Source of the DNA: Pyricularia pennisetigena
Lineage: Eukaryota; Ascomycota; Sordariomycetes; Magnaporthales; Pyriculariaceae
DNA: 64,000 bases
Assembly (NCBI RefSeq): GCF_004337985.1
Contig: NW_021940928.1
Span: 1-64,000 of the forward strand
Reading direction: 5' to 3'
The translations under genes and the position numbers were made by a program. Under the pieces are notes generated by a model, which saw nothing but the letters and a program-made list of their open reading frames with translations, did not search any database and was not told where the DNA came from. Below, piece after piece: positions 10,012 through 21,994 of this stretch. Positions within the stretch are counted from its first letter, which is position 1; every line of letters begins with the position of its first letter.

Positions 10012-10012
10012 N
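10012..10012. other. Single N (possible assembly joint)
   Basis: An undetermined base between two gene-like segments. Similar single Ns lie at 26286 and 35599, both at structural discontinuities. Confidence 0.9.
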
Positions 10013-10122
10013 TATTTGCTTTGTGCTTATATAAATACAGTGAATCATGAATTCGTAGATGTTGAGAGATGTTCCATTGTTACCTATCGCACTGCGGAGT
10101 GACTTTGAATGCATCGCATAAG

Positions 10123-10761
10123 ATGGCCACAAAGGACCGGTGGCGCGCAAGCCTTCAAAAGCTTTCATCCAAAATCAGTGGAGAAAAACGCCTCTGGGGA
10201 CCCAAGATTGGAGAACTAAAAGAATTTGTCTTTTTCTCGGCCGACAGCAAGAAAGACAACGGAAGACCACTTTCAGATGTTGCGCCTGGTGCGTTCGTTA
10301 ACGATCTGAGCGACCAGCGTCGGAAGGCTCGCACGCCTAGGCCACGGACCTTGCAACCCTATGACTTTAGCGGCCATAACATTCTCCTTTTGTCGGACTC
10401 GGACTCGGAGCGAGACGAATTTCCAGAGGAGTTCACATCCACTGCTACGGGTTCGGAAAGGCAGCGGTACAGCGTTCTTGGCGATGGTGACAAAGAACAC
10501 GAAGGGGATGGGAAACCGAAGAAAACCCAGGCCGAAGTCAAGGTTCAGAAAGATCAGGCTGAATCACTCCCGTTAACGTATGGGCAAGACAGCAACGAAG
10601 AGGACTTTTTGGCAGACTCGGCAGCTGAAGAAGAATTGGTGAACGACATAGTCAAGCTTCTACCAGACCGGCCCCGGGCCGATTCGCCCACTTTGGGTAC
10701 CGATGGCGCTGTCATTCGACGGAACTGCAGATACAAAAGCCATGGCAAAGCTTTTCATTAG
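10123..10761 (+). CDS. Acidic hypothetical protein
   Basis: 212 residues from ATG 10123; an upstream in-frame ATG at 10069 is less likely. The N-terminal 40 residues are basic (DRWRASLQKL, KISGEKRLWGPKIGELK). The middle carries a Ser/Asp/Glu cluster (LLSDSDSERDEFPEEF), and there is an acidic EEDFLADSAAEEELVNDIVKLL helix near residue 175. No domain was recognised. It could be nuclear given the acidic tracts, but that is inference. Confidence 0.45.
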   Translation: MATKDRWRASLQKLSSKISGEKRLWGPKIGELKEFVFFSADSKKDNGRPLSDVAPGAFVNDLSDQRRKARTPRPRTLQPYDFSGHNILLLSDSDSERDEFPEEFTSTATGSERQRYSVLGDGDKEHEGDGKPKKTQAEVKVQKDQAESLPLTYGQDSNEEDFLADSAAEEELVNDIVKLLPDRPRADSPTLGTDGAVIRRNCRYKSHGKAFH

Positions 10762-11183
10762 GATCATGCAGGACATGCCTTCGCCGACTGTACCGTCACG
10801 TAGTTCTCTGCCGGGAGTGGCTCTATCTCTATAATGTGATTGGACTAGCTTGAGCAGGCTGCTTGAAAGCGCCAGTAAACCGACATAAAATCCGGACTCA
10901 GAATGGTGGGCCTAAATGCAAGCGACTCATTCGCTTGTTCAAATGGAAGATGGCGAGTCCATGCGCCGGCTTTGCTTTCAATCTCAATAATAAGGCCATA
11001 GAATCCGATGTGCAAGCGATTCTATGACAAAGTTTAGTATTACGGAGCTACCATTTCTAATTATCTGGAAATAGAAGAAAATGAAGAACCAATGACGCTA
11101 GATCTCAATGAAGAGCTCACGATGGGTAGTTGGGAGAAGGAGAATTGTAAAAGATATGTGGAGAAGAGATAGAATGAGCCCGT
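10762..11183. other. No supported gene
   Basis: Intergenic; no convincing ORF, RNA gene or repeat seen. Confidence 0.5.
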
Positions 11184-11762
11184 TTACAGCAAAGCGCAAA
11201 GAACAAACATGGCCAGCTCCCTGGAAGAGAGACTGGCAGCTCCAGCAGTGGCGGGAAGACGAGCGGAAAAGCTTTGCCCTGCTGTTGGCTTTGGAATGAC
11301 TGCGCCGGTGGTAGTGCTAGCGTAGGTCCAATTCATAGCGATGGGAAGGAAGCTTGCGCCGGTGGCAATCGGGGTGTTTATGACGCCCAACGCAATAGAG
11401 TTTACGGATGTGGATCTGAATGCACCGTCTGTAGAGTTGTTGGCAGGTCGCCTGGAGGGCAAGGGGGATGCCGTCTGGAGCAATAAATGTTATTGGTGAG
11501 CAAGACTGAGACCAGGCGATGTGTTGACTACGGGGCACATGCTTACCGCAACATGCGCGCTGCGATGCTTGAAGACGCAAGAAGCGTCGTCGGCGCGTAT
11601 CTTGATGGTGATGGCAGGCTCATATGGGCAGGGAATATGGGTGATGTCGCAGCCAGCAGCGACAGCATGGCTCACGCACGACTCTGAGCTCTGTGGGGCA
11701 CCACCGATGATTTGAGCGTGAGCGGTTCCGGTGATGGCAGCAATCACCTTGAGACCCTTCAT
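11184..11762 (-). CDS. Small secreted CFEM-like protein with GPI-type tail
   Basis: Exons 11547-11762 and 11184-11474 join in phase across a 72-bp intron (GTAAGC...CCAG), giving 168 residues. The start MKGLKVIAAITGTAHA is a signal peptide. Residues 29-70 follow the CFEM spacing (CVSHAVAAGC, then IPCPYEP, then ASCVFK), but two expected cysteines appear as Tyr and Arg and only four of eight cysteines remain. A Ser/Thr/Ala-rich stretch leads to a hydrophobic C-terminus (LAMFVLCALL) typical of GPI attachment. CFEM proteins sit at the fungal surface or act as effectors or haem binders. Here the disulfide set looks broken, so function is doubtful. Confidence 0.55.
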
Positions 11763-12535
11763 TTTCCGGCCATTCAGCGAAACGAAGAAAGAGAGAGGAA
11801 CTAATGTTGAGCGAGGGGCATTGGCAGGTCCTGACACGTTTATCGTGTGCAGACATTCAGTAATGTATCAAGCGTGATCTGAGAAGCCGCATGCTCCTGT
11901 CAGTTACCGCTGGTTTCACCGTGCGGTGTGTCAGAGCTACTGGGCAGGTCTGCCCGGGTGGAAAGAAGATCATGCTTGCAATCTTACGGGGGATGTATCA
12001 AAGCACAACCATAATACTGTAACGGTATCTGAAGGGTTGCCTGTCAGATGCTGGCAAGATAAGTCGCGCCTCGTTCTGCGAGTTCAGTACTGTGACACTG
12101 TGCAGTATTGTAAGCTTTAATCATGTGCATTTGAACTTATCAAAGGCCAGTTGTGGACTTGAAGCTAGGAACACGTCGTTCTTTGAGATCTTCGATGGAG
12201 CTGCCAGTCTCGCCACGAAGGCCTTGCAGAGGATAACTACAGAATGCGACCTAGGTTTTGACAGACCAAAGTTCTGGCTATATGAAATGAGATAACAGCG
12301 TTACACGAAAAGTCTATTTTGCAGCTTTCTAGATTGACAATTTTCAAGCCTGACTTTCTATAGATGGCTTTGCTTCGATTCTCAACGAGAAGGTTCAACA
12401 CCGGATTTGGAGGCAAGCTATCAACCCAGGACGCTGCCTCAAGAATCAGCTTACAGTTGTCATAAAACAAAGCTGCACAGTTCCATTCTCAAAATCAGGT
12501 GGAGCTGTGCCTTGAGGCCTTGCATTTCTCATAAT
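11763..12535. other. No supported gene
   Basis: Intergenic between divergently transcribed genes; it probably holds both promoters. No motif was assigned. Confidence 0.5.
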
Positions 12536-13720
12536 ATGGAAGAAACAAGAAAATCTCCACGGCTCCATCCGGAAGTACCTACCAATACTGCCCCTCAAAA
12601 TGCCGCCCCTCAAGACACTACCCCTCAGAGTGGTAAAAGTATTGATGCTGTCCAGGAAAATCATGGAAGCAAGAGGAAAGCCGACAAAGAACGGAATTCC
12701 GGTAAAGACTTGAGGGCTCCCAAGATACAACGACTGGAATCGAGCAATTCGCCTGCCAGCCTCGGAATTCCATCGATAGTGACACACAACTTTCCAGAGG
12801 ACGCTCCCATGACTGGAACTTCTGTAAGCCCGGCAACCAACCTCTCTGACCACCAAGGTCCTGCCAAGTCAACACATGAGCAGGAGCCGTATTATGTCGA
12901 TGAGTCGCATTTTGAAGAAACCTTCACAAGTGTCACGTCTTTGACCGAGGAGCATGTAGCACCAGGTTGGGATACAAAGATATTCCTAAGAGGACGGTCC
13001 ACGTATCGGCTTAAGAAAGATTTTGGACTCTATTGGCTAGAAAGATCAAAGGTAAAACGGTCGGAGTGTGAAAGACGGTTCGAAGATAGATTGAACAAAG
13101 AAACGGAGAACTGGAAAGTCGAGGCCGTCAAAGCAGTGGCAATCGAGTATAAACAAGAGCTTTCGGAACACCGGTTCAACATGGGATATTTCTTTGACAG
13201 ACGCAATTGGAAGGAGAACAAGAATGGCGTCTTGCGGATGCCATGGGCTATGCAGGTAGAGCTCGTATGGCGCGACGAAGTGACAGGCAAGACTCACACA
13301 ACGTGGGAAGTACCAAGCAAAGTTTGGAGATTATTACGCGGCCGTGACAAGGCAGAAAAGGCTATGCTCAACACAGCTAAGAAAAGAGCAGAAATATCCA
13401 GAGAACTGGAAGAAAGAAACCTTCCACAAAAGAGATGGGAAACCCCGTCTCCAGATGCTTGGGCCAGAACCCAGTCAGGTACTGGGATGGAGACCACGTC
13501 TACAGCTATTTCAGATGCGAATCGGTCTCCAGCCGTCAAGATCGAGCCCCCGTCTCCGCAGGCCAGGAGTAAGAGCCCATTCATGTTTGCCGACGGGGAG
13601 AATACACCCCAGGATCCTGCGTCTGCGCAGAAGCAGCCGCAGTATGATCAAGCACGGTCTTATCCAACCCCATCGCCCGATCCTTATGACAACGCAGGAC
13701 AAGCCGGAACAAGCATTTGA
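12536..13720 (+). CDS. Hypothetical basic protein with disordered ends
   Basis: 394 residues from ATG 12536. The N-terminus has a short repeat of (N/D)xxPQ type (TAPQNAAPQDTTPQ) and a basic KRK patch. The central part (about 150-310) is folded-looking and charged: TSLTEEHVAPGWDTKIFLRGRSTYRLKK-like, then WLERSKVKR, MPWAMQVELVWRDE and WEVPSKVWRLLRGRDKAEKA. The last 100 residues are Ser/Pro-rich with KIEPPSP. It resembles fungal nuclear proteins of unknown role. There is no intron, the frame is clean and there are no repeats nearby, so it is probably a real gene. Confidence 0.6.
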   Translation: MEETRKSPRLHPEVPTNTAPQNAAPQDTTPQSGKSIDAVQENHGSKRKADKERNSGKDLRAPKIQRLESSNSPASLGIPSIVTHNFPEDAPMTGTSVSPATNLSDHQGPAKSTHEQEPYYVDESHFEETFTSVTSLTEEHVAPGWDTKIFLRGRSTYRLKKDFGLYWLERSKVKRSECERRFEDRLNKETENWKVEAVKAVAIEYKQELSEHRFNMGYFFDRRNWKENKNGVLRMPWAMQVELVWRDEVTGKTHTTWEVPSKVWRLLRGRDKAEKAMLNTAKKRAEISRELEERNLPQKRWETPSPDAWARTQSGTGMETTSTAISDANRSPAVKIEPPSPQARSKSPFMFADGENTPQDPASAQKQPQYDQARSYPTPSPDPYDNAGQAGTSI

Positions 13721-14382
13721 GGGAATCACAGTTGACTACGGGACCACGGGTTTACATCAATATTCGTTTCGTTTTAACTGTATTTAGTTTTAGATAGATT
13801 TAGATAGTGTCCTTTGTTTCTAATTGATTTCATTACAAGCATGCCGCTTCGGCCGCTTTGGCTTCCGGAAGGAAATTACCTCACGTGAGTTCTTGAGCTA
13901 GTTGGCTGCTGCAGAAACCTATAGCCAAGTTTTCTTCTATTCCCACGCCGTCGCGGTACTGAGCTGCGACTGAGCGTTGGATCCTTGGCATATGGCACCA
14001 TTTTATCTGATTCTCGTTTCTCTGCTCACTTCGCTTCCATAGAGCCACAGCGGCTGATTGACTACGCAGCTACTAGTGGCAACACGCTCTTCTCATCGTT
14101 TGTATGCTCTCCCGAATGAAGCTATTCTCATGCTTACTGTCTCACCGGTGTCACGGGGTTTCACTCATACCACGATAATCTAGAGACAACACTGGGTTTG
14201 TGGGGCTATTCTCAATTTTTTTCTTTCTTTGATTGGAAAGTATTTCTAATGACTATTCTCAAACCGTTCTCACGACACTACAATTCACTCGTATTACAGT
14301 AGGCGCATTCCTGTCATCACCCCGTTACACATCCGATTCTGGTCCCCTTGAACCAACGTCTACCTGACTTCGTGGGACTAGG
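13721..14382. other. No supported gene
   Basis: Intergenic between two converging genes; A+T-moderate, nothing recognised. Confidence 0.5.
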
Positions 14383-14757
14383 TCAGTTCACTGATTGACT
14401 TGGCAATTCATGCTTCTCAATGGCGACACTACACCCCTCCAAAACCCCAATGCTATGCTGTAGCAGGGCAACATCGTTGCGCAATTGAGCAACGAGTTTT
14501 TGCAGCAACGACATGACACGCCCAATATCATCCAAGATCTGCTTCTCATCTTCATCATCTGTGCAACCGTCGGTCATGTTGTCCGTGTCGCTGCTGAAGG
14601 CGGAGAATTCTGTACTTGCAGTTTCGAGATCGTCATCTTCAGTCTCCGATAAGTCAGGCAAGCAGGAAGTGTAATTTTTGTGTACACAGGCGGTTTGGCT
14701 TCTGAGAGTGGGTAAAGTCATCCTGCTAGGTAGCCGATGGACGTTGGAAAGATGCAT
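14383..14757 (-). CDS. Small coiled-coil hypothetical protein
   Basis: 124 residues. An acidic middle (SETEDDDLETASTEF, DGCTDDEDEK) is followed by a helical, leucine-spaced C-terminal half (ILDDIGRVMSLLQKLVAQL, then DVALLQHSIGVLE) with coiled-coil character. Family not recognised. Similar small coiled-coil ORFs occur at 48886 and 56947. Confidence 0.4.
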   Translation of the reverse strand: MHLSNVHRLPSRMTLPTLRSQTACVHKNYTSCLPDLSETEDDDLETASTEFSAFSSDTDNMTDGCTDDEDEKQILDDIGRVMSLLQKLVAQLRNDVALLQHSIGVLEGCSVAIEKHELPSQSVN

Positions 14758-15166
14758 CTGAGGAGGGAGCGAGACGTACGAGAAGCCATGTTATGTACAT
14801 CCCATGGATAAAAATGGATCTCACAAATCCCGCTTCTGCTCTAGACTGGAAGTGCTCCCGGGAAGCCATTTTTATTCTAATGTGCGCTTTTTCTGGCTTG
14901 GTAGATGACTCATGCGAATATGCAAATATCAGACCAGACGTTGAGGAGCCACATCCGTCAATCTCTTGCAGTTCGCAACGTCTACTTTGGCTATTGCTTG
15001 CCTGAGTGCGTTGGGTCAGACTAAATATTGTCCGCCTCGTATGGAAGTGGTGTGTTTGTACAAATATACACAGCCCAGCCTAGTCTGGCTCCTATATAGG
15101 TCTCGAGTCTCCGATTCAATATGATTCAAGGGCAGTCATGTCAACCAAGCCAAAATCCCGCCAACA

Positions 15167-15715
15167 ATGTCATTCGGCCAGAGCCCCTCCAGTGAAAAGA
15201 AAGAATGGAATACCAAATGCAGACAGAAGCTAGCCGATCACATCAGTAAGTAGAACCGGATGAAGAGAAAACCAAAAGCTGACTCGGTTCCAGAAAAGCA
15301 GACGAACCTAACCGTGAGCCCCTGTGATGTACGCTTGTCAACCAAGGGGACTGCCTACACTTGGATATACACACCGCAAAGCAAGCACCTGTTTTCCAAA
15401 AACCTTTCGAGTCACAGCTTGGAAGGGTACAAAGAGCTTTGTTCCGGTGTTGGCCGTACGTTTTACGCCACTCTGACAGACCCAAATTATCATAGAACAG
15501 AGAGCGACCGAGTCACGAGCGAGGAAGGAGGTGTGTCGAGCAATCCCAGGCGGTTGTCTTGGACCGAGTTGGAAACTAAGCTTGTCAATTTGGAAAGCAG
15601 ATTTGCCACCTTGGAGGCAGATTTTGGACTTTGCAACGCGTGGAAATTCACGTTTCTTGGGACGCTTGTCTTGGTTACTCTTTTAACACTGACTTTATGT
15701 TATCATACATATTGA
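15167..15715 (+). CDS. Tail-anchored membrane hypothetical protein, two exons
   Basis: Exons 15167-15245 and 15294-15715 join in phase across a 48-bp intron (GTAAGT...GCTGAC...CCAG), giving 166 residues. The C-terminus has a short coiled coil (ELETKLVNLESRFATLEADF) and then one membrane segment (FLGTLVLVTLLTLTLCY) at the very end, the layout of a tail-anchored protein. Family not recognised. Another ATG at 15138 in a different frame gives only a short ORF. Confidence 0.5.
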
Positions 15716-17688
15716 ATCCCTAAATGTCATTTGGCCTCACATCCCTGATCTTTGGGTGCTGCATACTCAAAACATCACAAGCCGCAAACTGCAGCGCGAG
15801 AAAGAAAGTAATGTCAACATCGTTATCTTTTTTAGATATGTAATTAGCACAATGATGAATACTTAGTCTTTTCCACAGAGAACGTAGCTGCTGTATAATC
15901 TATAACTTGTCATTGCTATCTCATGGCCAATCGGCAGCGAAAAAAAGCGCTGTTTTGCCAAGTTGGTTTCATTTGGACAGTTATGTGAACGAGGCGTAGG
16001 GGAGAAGGAGCCAATGGGTGCCAATGTTCTCTCGGTTTCCTGTCAACTCGCGCCTGTCAATAATGCAATAATGCATGGCGTACTAGATGCAAACTTAGCC
16101 ACTGGGCAGGTCTGAGTCATACACTTAGCAACACCCTCGAAAGCCCGGTTTTGATGTAACTATTGGCTGCAGGTTAGACAAGAGGGTGAAGGTTTATCGG
16201 ATTTCGGGGCGTTGCATATCGGTGACAAGATCGCAAAAATACTATGTGATACCCCGGTGGCAGGGATACCCCGAAAGCGGAACACTATAGCAATTGCGGG
16301 CTTTTGTGACGAGCTGAAGGCTCAGCACGCAGCTGGATGGAGCTTGATCCGCTTTGACTTCTCTTCCCTCCGCAAATTTACGCCAGCACCAACAAGTGGA
16401 TCATCTGCCGGGAGAAGCAAGGATCCACAGGACGGGGCGAAAAGCAGAGGACCAACAACTCCGAGCTTCGCCCGAATAGGCAGGAAGCTCTGCCCGGACT
16501 ATGCTCTCCGCCCATCCGTAATTGCGCTGTGCGGTGATTAACTGGGTCTGCATCATCACACAAGTGAAGCAGAATCACGCTACTTTAGCCTCACCTCGAT
16601 GAGTTGGATATGCCGACACTCCTTTCCGCTGCTGCATGCTTTGCCGCCCACTTTTCCTAGCCGTATTTCGCAGCGGCCTTGGGCTTTCGCCAGAGGCTGC
16701 GGACGGCAAAGATAACAAGCCGAGCCTACGGAGTTTGCTACAAACTATGCCTACAAAACGAGCCAAGAAAACAGCCCAAAGACCGTTATTGTCCACTCCG
16801 TCCTGCTGTACTGTACACCTGATGGCATCAATCCTACTTTTCAGACGCGGTAAGCACGTCGCAGTGGGCTCTTCCAGCCACTGGCTCCGCAAGCGCCAGT
16901 CAGCCCACTTTATTTTGCATGTTGTCCTTCCGTGCTTTACGGGAAAGAATTAGATTCCTGCCCACAAGGAAAGAACTGACTCGGTGTGTTGATAGAGGGT
17001 GGAGAAAGCCGACCAACAGAACGCACGGTCTATCGAACGACCAACACCTGTGCTGGATTGGTCGCCTGACTGCGTCATGGTACGGCGATTGGTTCGCACC
17101 AACGCAGAAGGGGCTGGAAAAGTGGGTTTCTACCCCGGACATGCCCGGAAATTTTTCCAAATCAACCAAACCCTTATTTCGCTACCAAGCTGTCGGTACG
17201 CATCACAGAGCAACGCAGGGGTTGTCAATTACAAAGCAATTTTCCCCATGTTCATAAAGCCCTCATTTCGCTACCGACCGGTCGGTACTGCTCCTGGAGT
17301 GAAACGGAGAAGAACAGTCACCAACGCACAAGACTGATCACACAGGATATGAAATCGCGGCTAGGATCAGTCTGGTCAGCATCCGTACGATCCTTGCTGA
17401 CGTCAATAGAAAGCTCAAATCACTTGGATCGTTCCAGCAAAGCATGCAGTCTTGGTCTGTACTGTACCCTCCCTTGTCTTGTTTGCTCTGCTCCTGCTGC
17501 GAAGATGCTCCGACGAGTGTGGACCTAGACCACAAGGAGCATTTGTTCCATAGCACCGGTACACAATGAACGCGACGAAGTAGCAGCATTTCTGGGGAAT
17601 GCTCAAATATTTAAACCAAAGACAACCTGCGCAGCTTGGTTGGACTGTTCTCATTACCATCACATAATCTCTTCTTTTACTTAAGACC
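15716..17688. other. No supported gene; one imperfect 90-bp direct repeat
   Basis: Only weak frames are present. The block atttcgctaccaagctgtcggtac (near 17176) recurs as atttcgctaccgaccggtcggtac about 90 bp later (near 17266). Confidence 0.5.
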
Positions 17689-18720
17689 ATGAACAATTCG
17701 TATGGTTGGCCTCTTCCGCCGGCAAATACGGACAACCCCGTTCTTTCGCCAAACAGTCATTCCCACTATGGGAAGTAAGTTCCCCGGAACAGCATAGTCA
17801 AGATTGACCCGTTCAACTAAGCTCTTTCTAGTTCTACGCACGGGCCTGGCTCCGAAATCGCTCTTCCGCATTGCGATCAGCCTTGTGGTGACCAACTGCA
17901 TGACGCCCAATACCGTGGCTTCTATCCTCAAATCCCATACATCCCGCACAGCCCGACTTGGCGACCTCAACTCGCTGCAGCGACTGGTCCGTTGTCCCTA
18001 CCAGAATCCTACCCTCCACAACTTTGAACTGGAACAAGCACGACTGTAAGATTTGCTCTAAAGATTCAACAATGCTGTTTTAGCGCTCGACTAAGTTCTT
18101 TCTAGGCAAGGGTCCAGCTCTGATTCCCTTCTTCCACAACTGGTGCAGTCTTATGGCGGGCGACGGGACCAGGAAGCTCCTCATAATCATGGGCTCCATT
18201 CTCCGGCCGAAAACTGCTCGGCCCAACCCAGCCAGACTCCTCGAGGTCAATATCGATACGCTGCGAGGACTGCCACGTGGGCCGCATCAGAATCGACTCG
18301 ATCCGAACGCCCTCCACCAGGTTTGCTTATAGAAATGTAAGCTCTGCAAAACAATACTACGATGCCATGGACTCTATCAAAACTGTGCCAGCTAACGTTG
18401 TGAAGATTTGGGCTGTTTTTGACCCTCGTGCAAAAGTGAGTCAGTCGTTACACGGAGTTTTTTGAGCGACAAGCAATTGACGTTTAGCAGGATGGCGAAT
18501 GGCAATAATCACACAAGGAACGAAATCGAGTCGCTCATGTTTTATTTGTGAGCCTAATTACCCATGTCTCTCATGGAACCTGTCTAACTTTCTCAGTCAT
18601 CAGTATCCACAGGCGGCAATCTCCGTCCAGTACTTGTTGCAAGAGAGTATAAGTGGGTCTAATCTTTGTTTCCACTAACAGAATGGCCGTTTTGCTGATC
18701 ACCCCACTCTTGCAGACCGC
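17689..18720 (+). CDS. Candidate multi-exon gene, model uncertain
   Basis: ATG 17689 opens a Pro/Asn-rich exon ending at a GTAAGT donor; the 57-bp intron 17775-17831 joins in phase to a Pro/Tyr-rich exon (HSPTWRPQLAAATGP). Further introns with good signals are 18046-18105 and ones beginning near 18434, 18548 and 18650. Introns 1 and 2 share an almost identical 3' end (CTAAG[C/T]TCTTTCTAG). Later exons read NVVKIWAVFDPRAK and EIESLMFYF then HQYPQAAISVQYLLQ. In the second exon the frame meets TGA near 18034, so either splice sites are misjudged or the gene is damaged. No domain recognised. Confidence 0.35.
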
Positions 18721-19950
18721 TCGGGCTAAGTTCCGCAGATCACGAAATGTTGTGGTCGCCGATAAATCGCAGTTCTGCGCCCTCTCGATAAGTAGGCTGC
18801 TCAGGACTCGGCGGGTGAGCAGCCCGCGGGCGGCGCGGCGGCACTTCTGTGGCGGTGGGTGGCGGTATCAAGTCTACTGCGTGGACAGTTTAGTAGTCGC
18901 GTCTGCAGCTGCACTCGTGGTGATGCCGCTCATCAAAGCGGTCGCCATCAAGAGGTGGCCGCCGCCGGTGTTGTGCGATGAAGATGTCAGGTCCTTGCTG
19001 CCGAGATTCTGACGAAATCACTTGGCCTTTGCTGGACAACAGCCTCGGTCTCATCTGCAATGCAACTGTCCAAGCTAGTAGTTGGGACAAAGAGTCGGTT
19101 GATAGAAACGCGTCGTCGGTGCTCTGACACGGGTATGCCATCTGTTGTTTGTGGGTTTGCCGTGGCCGAACGCATTGTTCATCTAGCCGCAACCGCCAGT
19201 CAGGAAAGTCATGGAGCAGTAAAATAGAAATGAAACTCGTGGAATCAATCTCAATACTACGCGACAGTGACCACAGTAAGGTCTCAATAGCCCCCTACAC
19301 CGCCCGCGGATTATGCCACTCCGACCTCCGCGGGTCATATCATCAAAATTAGGCTAACCAGAAGCTGTGCATCACGTGCTTTATAGCACGTGCACAACAC
19401 ATCAAATCCAGGCTTGTGCCAGTTCACACCTGGGGGGTTTCCCTTCCGAAGGCTTGATGTAGTAATAAGTCACTGAAGTACAAAGCCCCTTGCAGCAGAA
19501 GATGCGATTGACATACCAGAGCATTAATGGTATGCTAGGCGACGAAACGTGGAAAAATGCGGCGAGAGGGTGCGAGGGGTTGAAAAAGGGCGACGGACGC
19601 CAAGAGGCGGCAAAGAGGCAACACCGAGCCGGCGCAGCCACATGCTACCGCGGAATATACAGCGTCTCCACCCAGTTGCTAATCCATAAATTCCCTTGTT
19701 TGTCCACATCAAAAGTTGCGATTTTCGCCCACGCCGGGCTACCCGCGTACGCAAGGATGCGCCCAATCCGGTTGTTCGGGACGACACCATATCAGGATGC
19801 TAATAGGGGCTCTTCCAAGCATTATAAATTGCCCGACATTCATCAAAATTATATTTATCTCAATACTGTAAGTGGCGGATATTCCGGACATCCATACAGA
19901 ACTCCAGTCGCTTAAGTCAGCTGACTACTAGAAGTGACTTTACTCTGGTC
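18721..19950. other. No supported gene; palindromic double E-box
   Basis: ORFs on both strands are weak and overlap each other. The only distinct structure is the inverted repeat at 19373-19392. Confidence 0.45.
19373..19392. promoter_or_regulatory. Inverted repeat with two CACGTG boxes
   Basis: CACGTGCT and AGCACGTG face each other across 4 bp. Each half contains the bHLH core CACGTG. It lies about 560 bp upstream of the pseudokinase ATG; a regulatory role is a guess. Confidence 0.3.
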
Positions 19951-20845
19951 ATGCATAGGACTACGGTCATTCAGTTAGGATTAGACGACTCGGCAGTACC
20001 ATCGCCTCTGAACCTTCCGACTAGAGATGTTCAACAAGAACAAAATAGTCCACGCCCTCCAGGAACAAAAAGGGGTAATCGTCTGAAGAGACACTATACT
20101 CTGAATTTCATCAAGGAGTCACCTTGGTCTGTGTATGAGAAACATGTCGATGTATCTTACAAAACACCCCGACATTCATGCATTGTGGCACAGAAGCGAA
20201 GCAAAGGCAATGCCAGAGTTCATATCAAGAAGATTGTAGAGCATTCCAAAGAAGCCACTGCCAATCGTCTGCTGCTGCTTCAGTCCGCTCCAATTCTTTT
20301 CGTCCCCATTCTCGAAGTTTACGAGCAACCATCGTCTATGTACCTTGTTTACGAGCTGGTCGAGCACACCCTCCAGGATTTAGTTCGAAGCCAGCACTCC
20401 CTCGAGATCAAAGAGCTAGGGGCCATAGTGAAACAGGTGAGTTCCTCTGGACCTCGATCCAGCACGAAGCTGATCTTGTAGATGCTTGAAGGACTCATCT
20501 ACCTCGAAGTAAACGGGGTAGGGCTCCTAGACCTCGAGTGTGCGGACATTAGGTTCAGGCCAAACGGCTGCCTCCAGATAGGTCTGTTGAGACAAGCGCT
20601 CACCGCTGATGAGTTGTGCTGACCGGACAATCACAGGAAGCTTCAACCTCCGCGACTGGACAGAAGACCAGATCAGGCTCCGGACTTCCTGGCTGAAGTC
20701 GATTACTTCTAGCCTGGTCCAGAAAACCACCGACGGTGTCACGGAACCAAAGCTGTGGCATCCATGCGCCATGGACTTTTTTGCTCTGATCGAAAGTGGC
20801 GTCTCGTTGGATCAGCTCTGTCGAGTATATCTTCACTGCGGCTGA
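19951..20845 (+). CDS. Protein-kinase-like protein (pseudokinase), three exons
   Basis: Exons 19951-20436, 20482-20581 and 20637-20845 join in phase across introns of 45 and 55 bp, giving 264 residues. A kinase N-lobe is visible: VHIKK as the Lys strand, a helix, then PILEVYEQPSSMYLVYELVEHTLQDLV as the hinge. The catalytic loop region reads GLLDLECADIRF where an active kinase has HRDLKxxN, and the DFG position reads GSF. A shortened C-lobe ends DFFALIESGVSLDQL. Fungal accessory genomes carry many such degenerate kinases. Catalytic activity is not expected. The last exon has an inverted partial copy at 22508-22665. Confidence 0.55.
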
Positions 20846-21994
20846 TACTCTTATCCATGGTGCTGTAGCTGATATTCGATAGCATGAACTGGTCACAGAT
20901 TCTCCGGAGAAGAGTGTTCTTTCAAGGCTATGGAGTATGATCAGATACACCGTACTCCCTCAGCCGCTGGCCAATATGGTAGCGCTATGTCCTGCAGCTT
21001 AAATGCTTCGATGCATCCCAAAAATGTGGGTTGTTAACTACACAGCTGCAAATCATGCGAGAAGTCAAGATTGGTACAATGCTAGGCATTGCTTTCTATA
21101 TTCAAAACCGACCATTAATCCAAGTTTATGATATTTCCAATAGTGATATGCTAGGCTCTTGACTTCTAAGTTGCCCCGGGTGATGACACAGCCCATTTCC
21201 GTTTGGATTCTTTGACTATGTCTCGGCTTTCTTGGTTTCAGTTTTCCTTTAAGAGGGACATTTGAAAGCATCGGTCGGACCTATTGCTTTTCTTACAAAG
21301 CGAACGATAAAATCCGGTTGATAAAGTCCCGGAACGTTTTGGTGCTCGCCGACTCGGATAGTACATATTTCTAGCACAGCACATACTAATGACGACAACC
21401 CTCTTTGAATTACCGATTATCGCGACGTCAATCCAACCAGCGCTTTAGGGCCCCAGCCCTTGTCACTTTGAGCAACCGTACTGTCAGAAGCAAACCATCT
21501 TCCTGTGGACGACACAGATCAACCTTCTACATCCTTCACACGCAGTGGAGAACATGTTCTTGTAGCCAATGTATATCCATCGGTCCTAGCTAAGCGAATC
21601 CTAGGATAGTACCAATAGTAGTAGAGGTGCTAGTAGAGGGGGCTCCTATAAATGTGACATCAAATCAGGCCCAAAGCTTGATCGTAGATCAAGTCAAATC
21701 TTCTGAAATAAATCTAAGCTGCTCAATCATGCGGCGTAAGCCAGTAGCAGCGTTATTTTAAGCCTGATTTTGTTACAAAAAAGTGACACCGGAGTACAAC
21801 AATGATGTTTGAGCCCAAAGGGCAACGGAGGGTTGGGGTTTCACTTGGGAGAAAACGACTGGGAACCGGCAATTAGATAGGGCAGGTGCACGGGGAAAAT
21901 GGGATCGGATTGATTCAAGAATCAGAGGGCAATCAACCCGACTAAGAACGTGTTGGGGAGCGATCTAATTTGAAGGCAATCGACGGAGCCGGAC
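20846..21994. other. No supported gene
   Basis: Intergenic between the pseudokinase and a MITE; nothing recognised. Confidence 0.5.

Noticed and set aside
18653..19012. 119-codon ORF on the plus strand
   Set aside because: Basic, low-complexity composition, overlapped by antisense frames, no domain or splice support.
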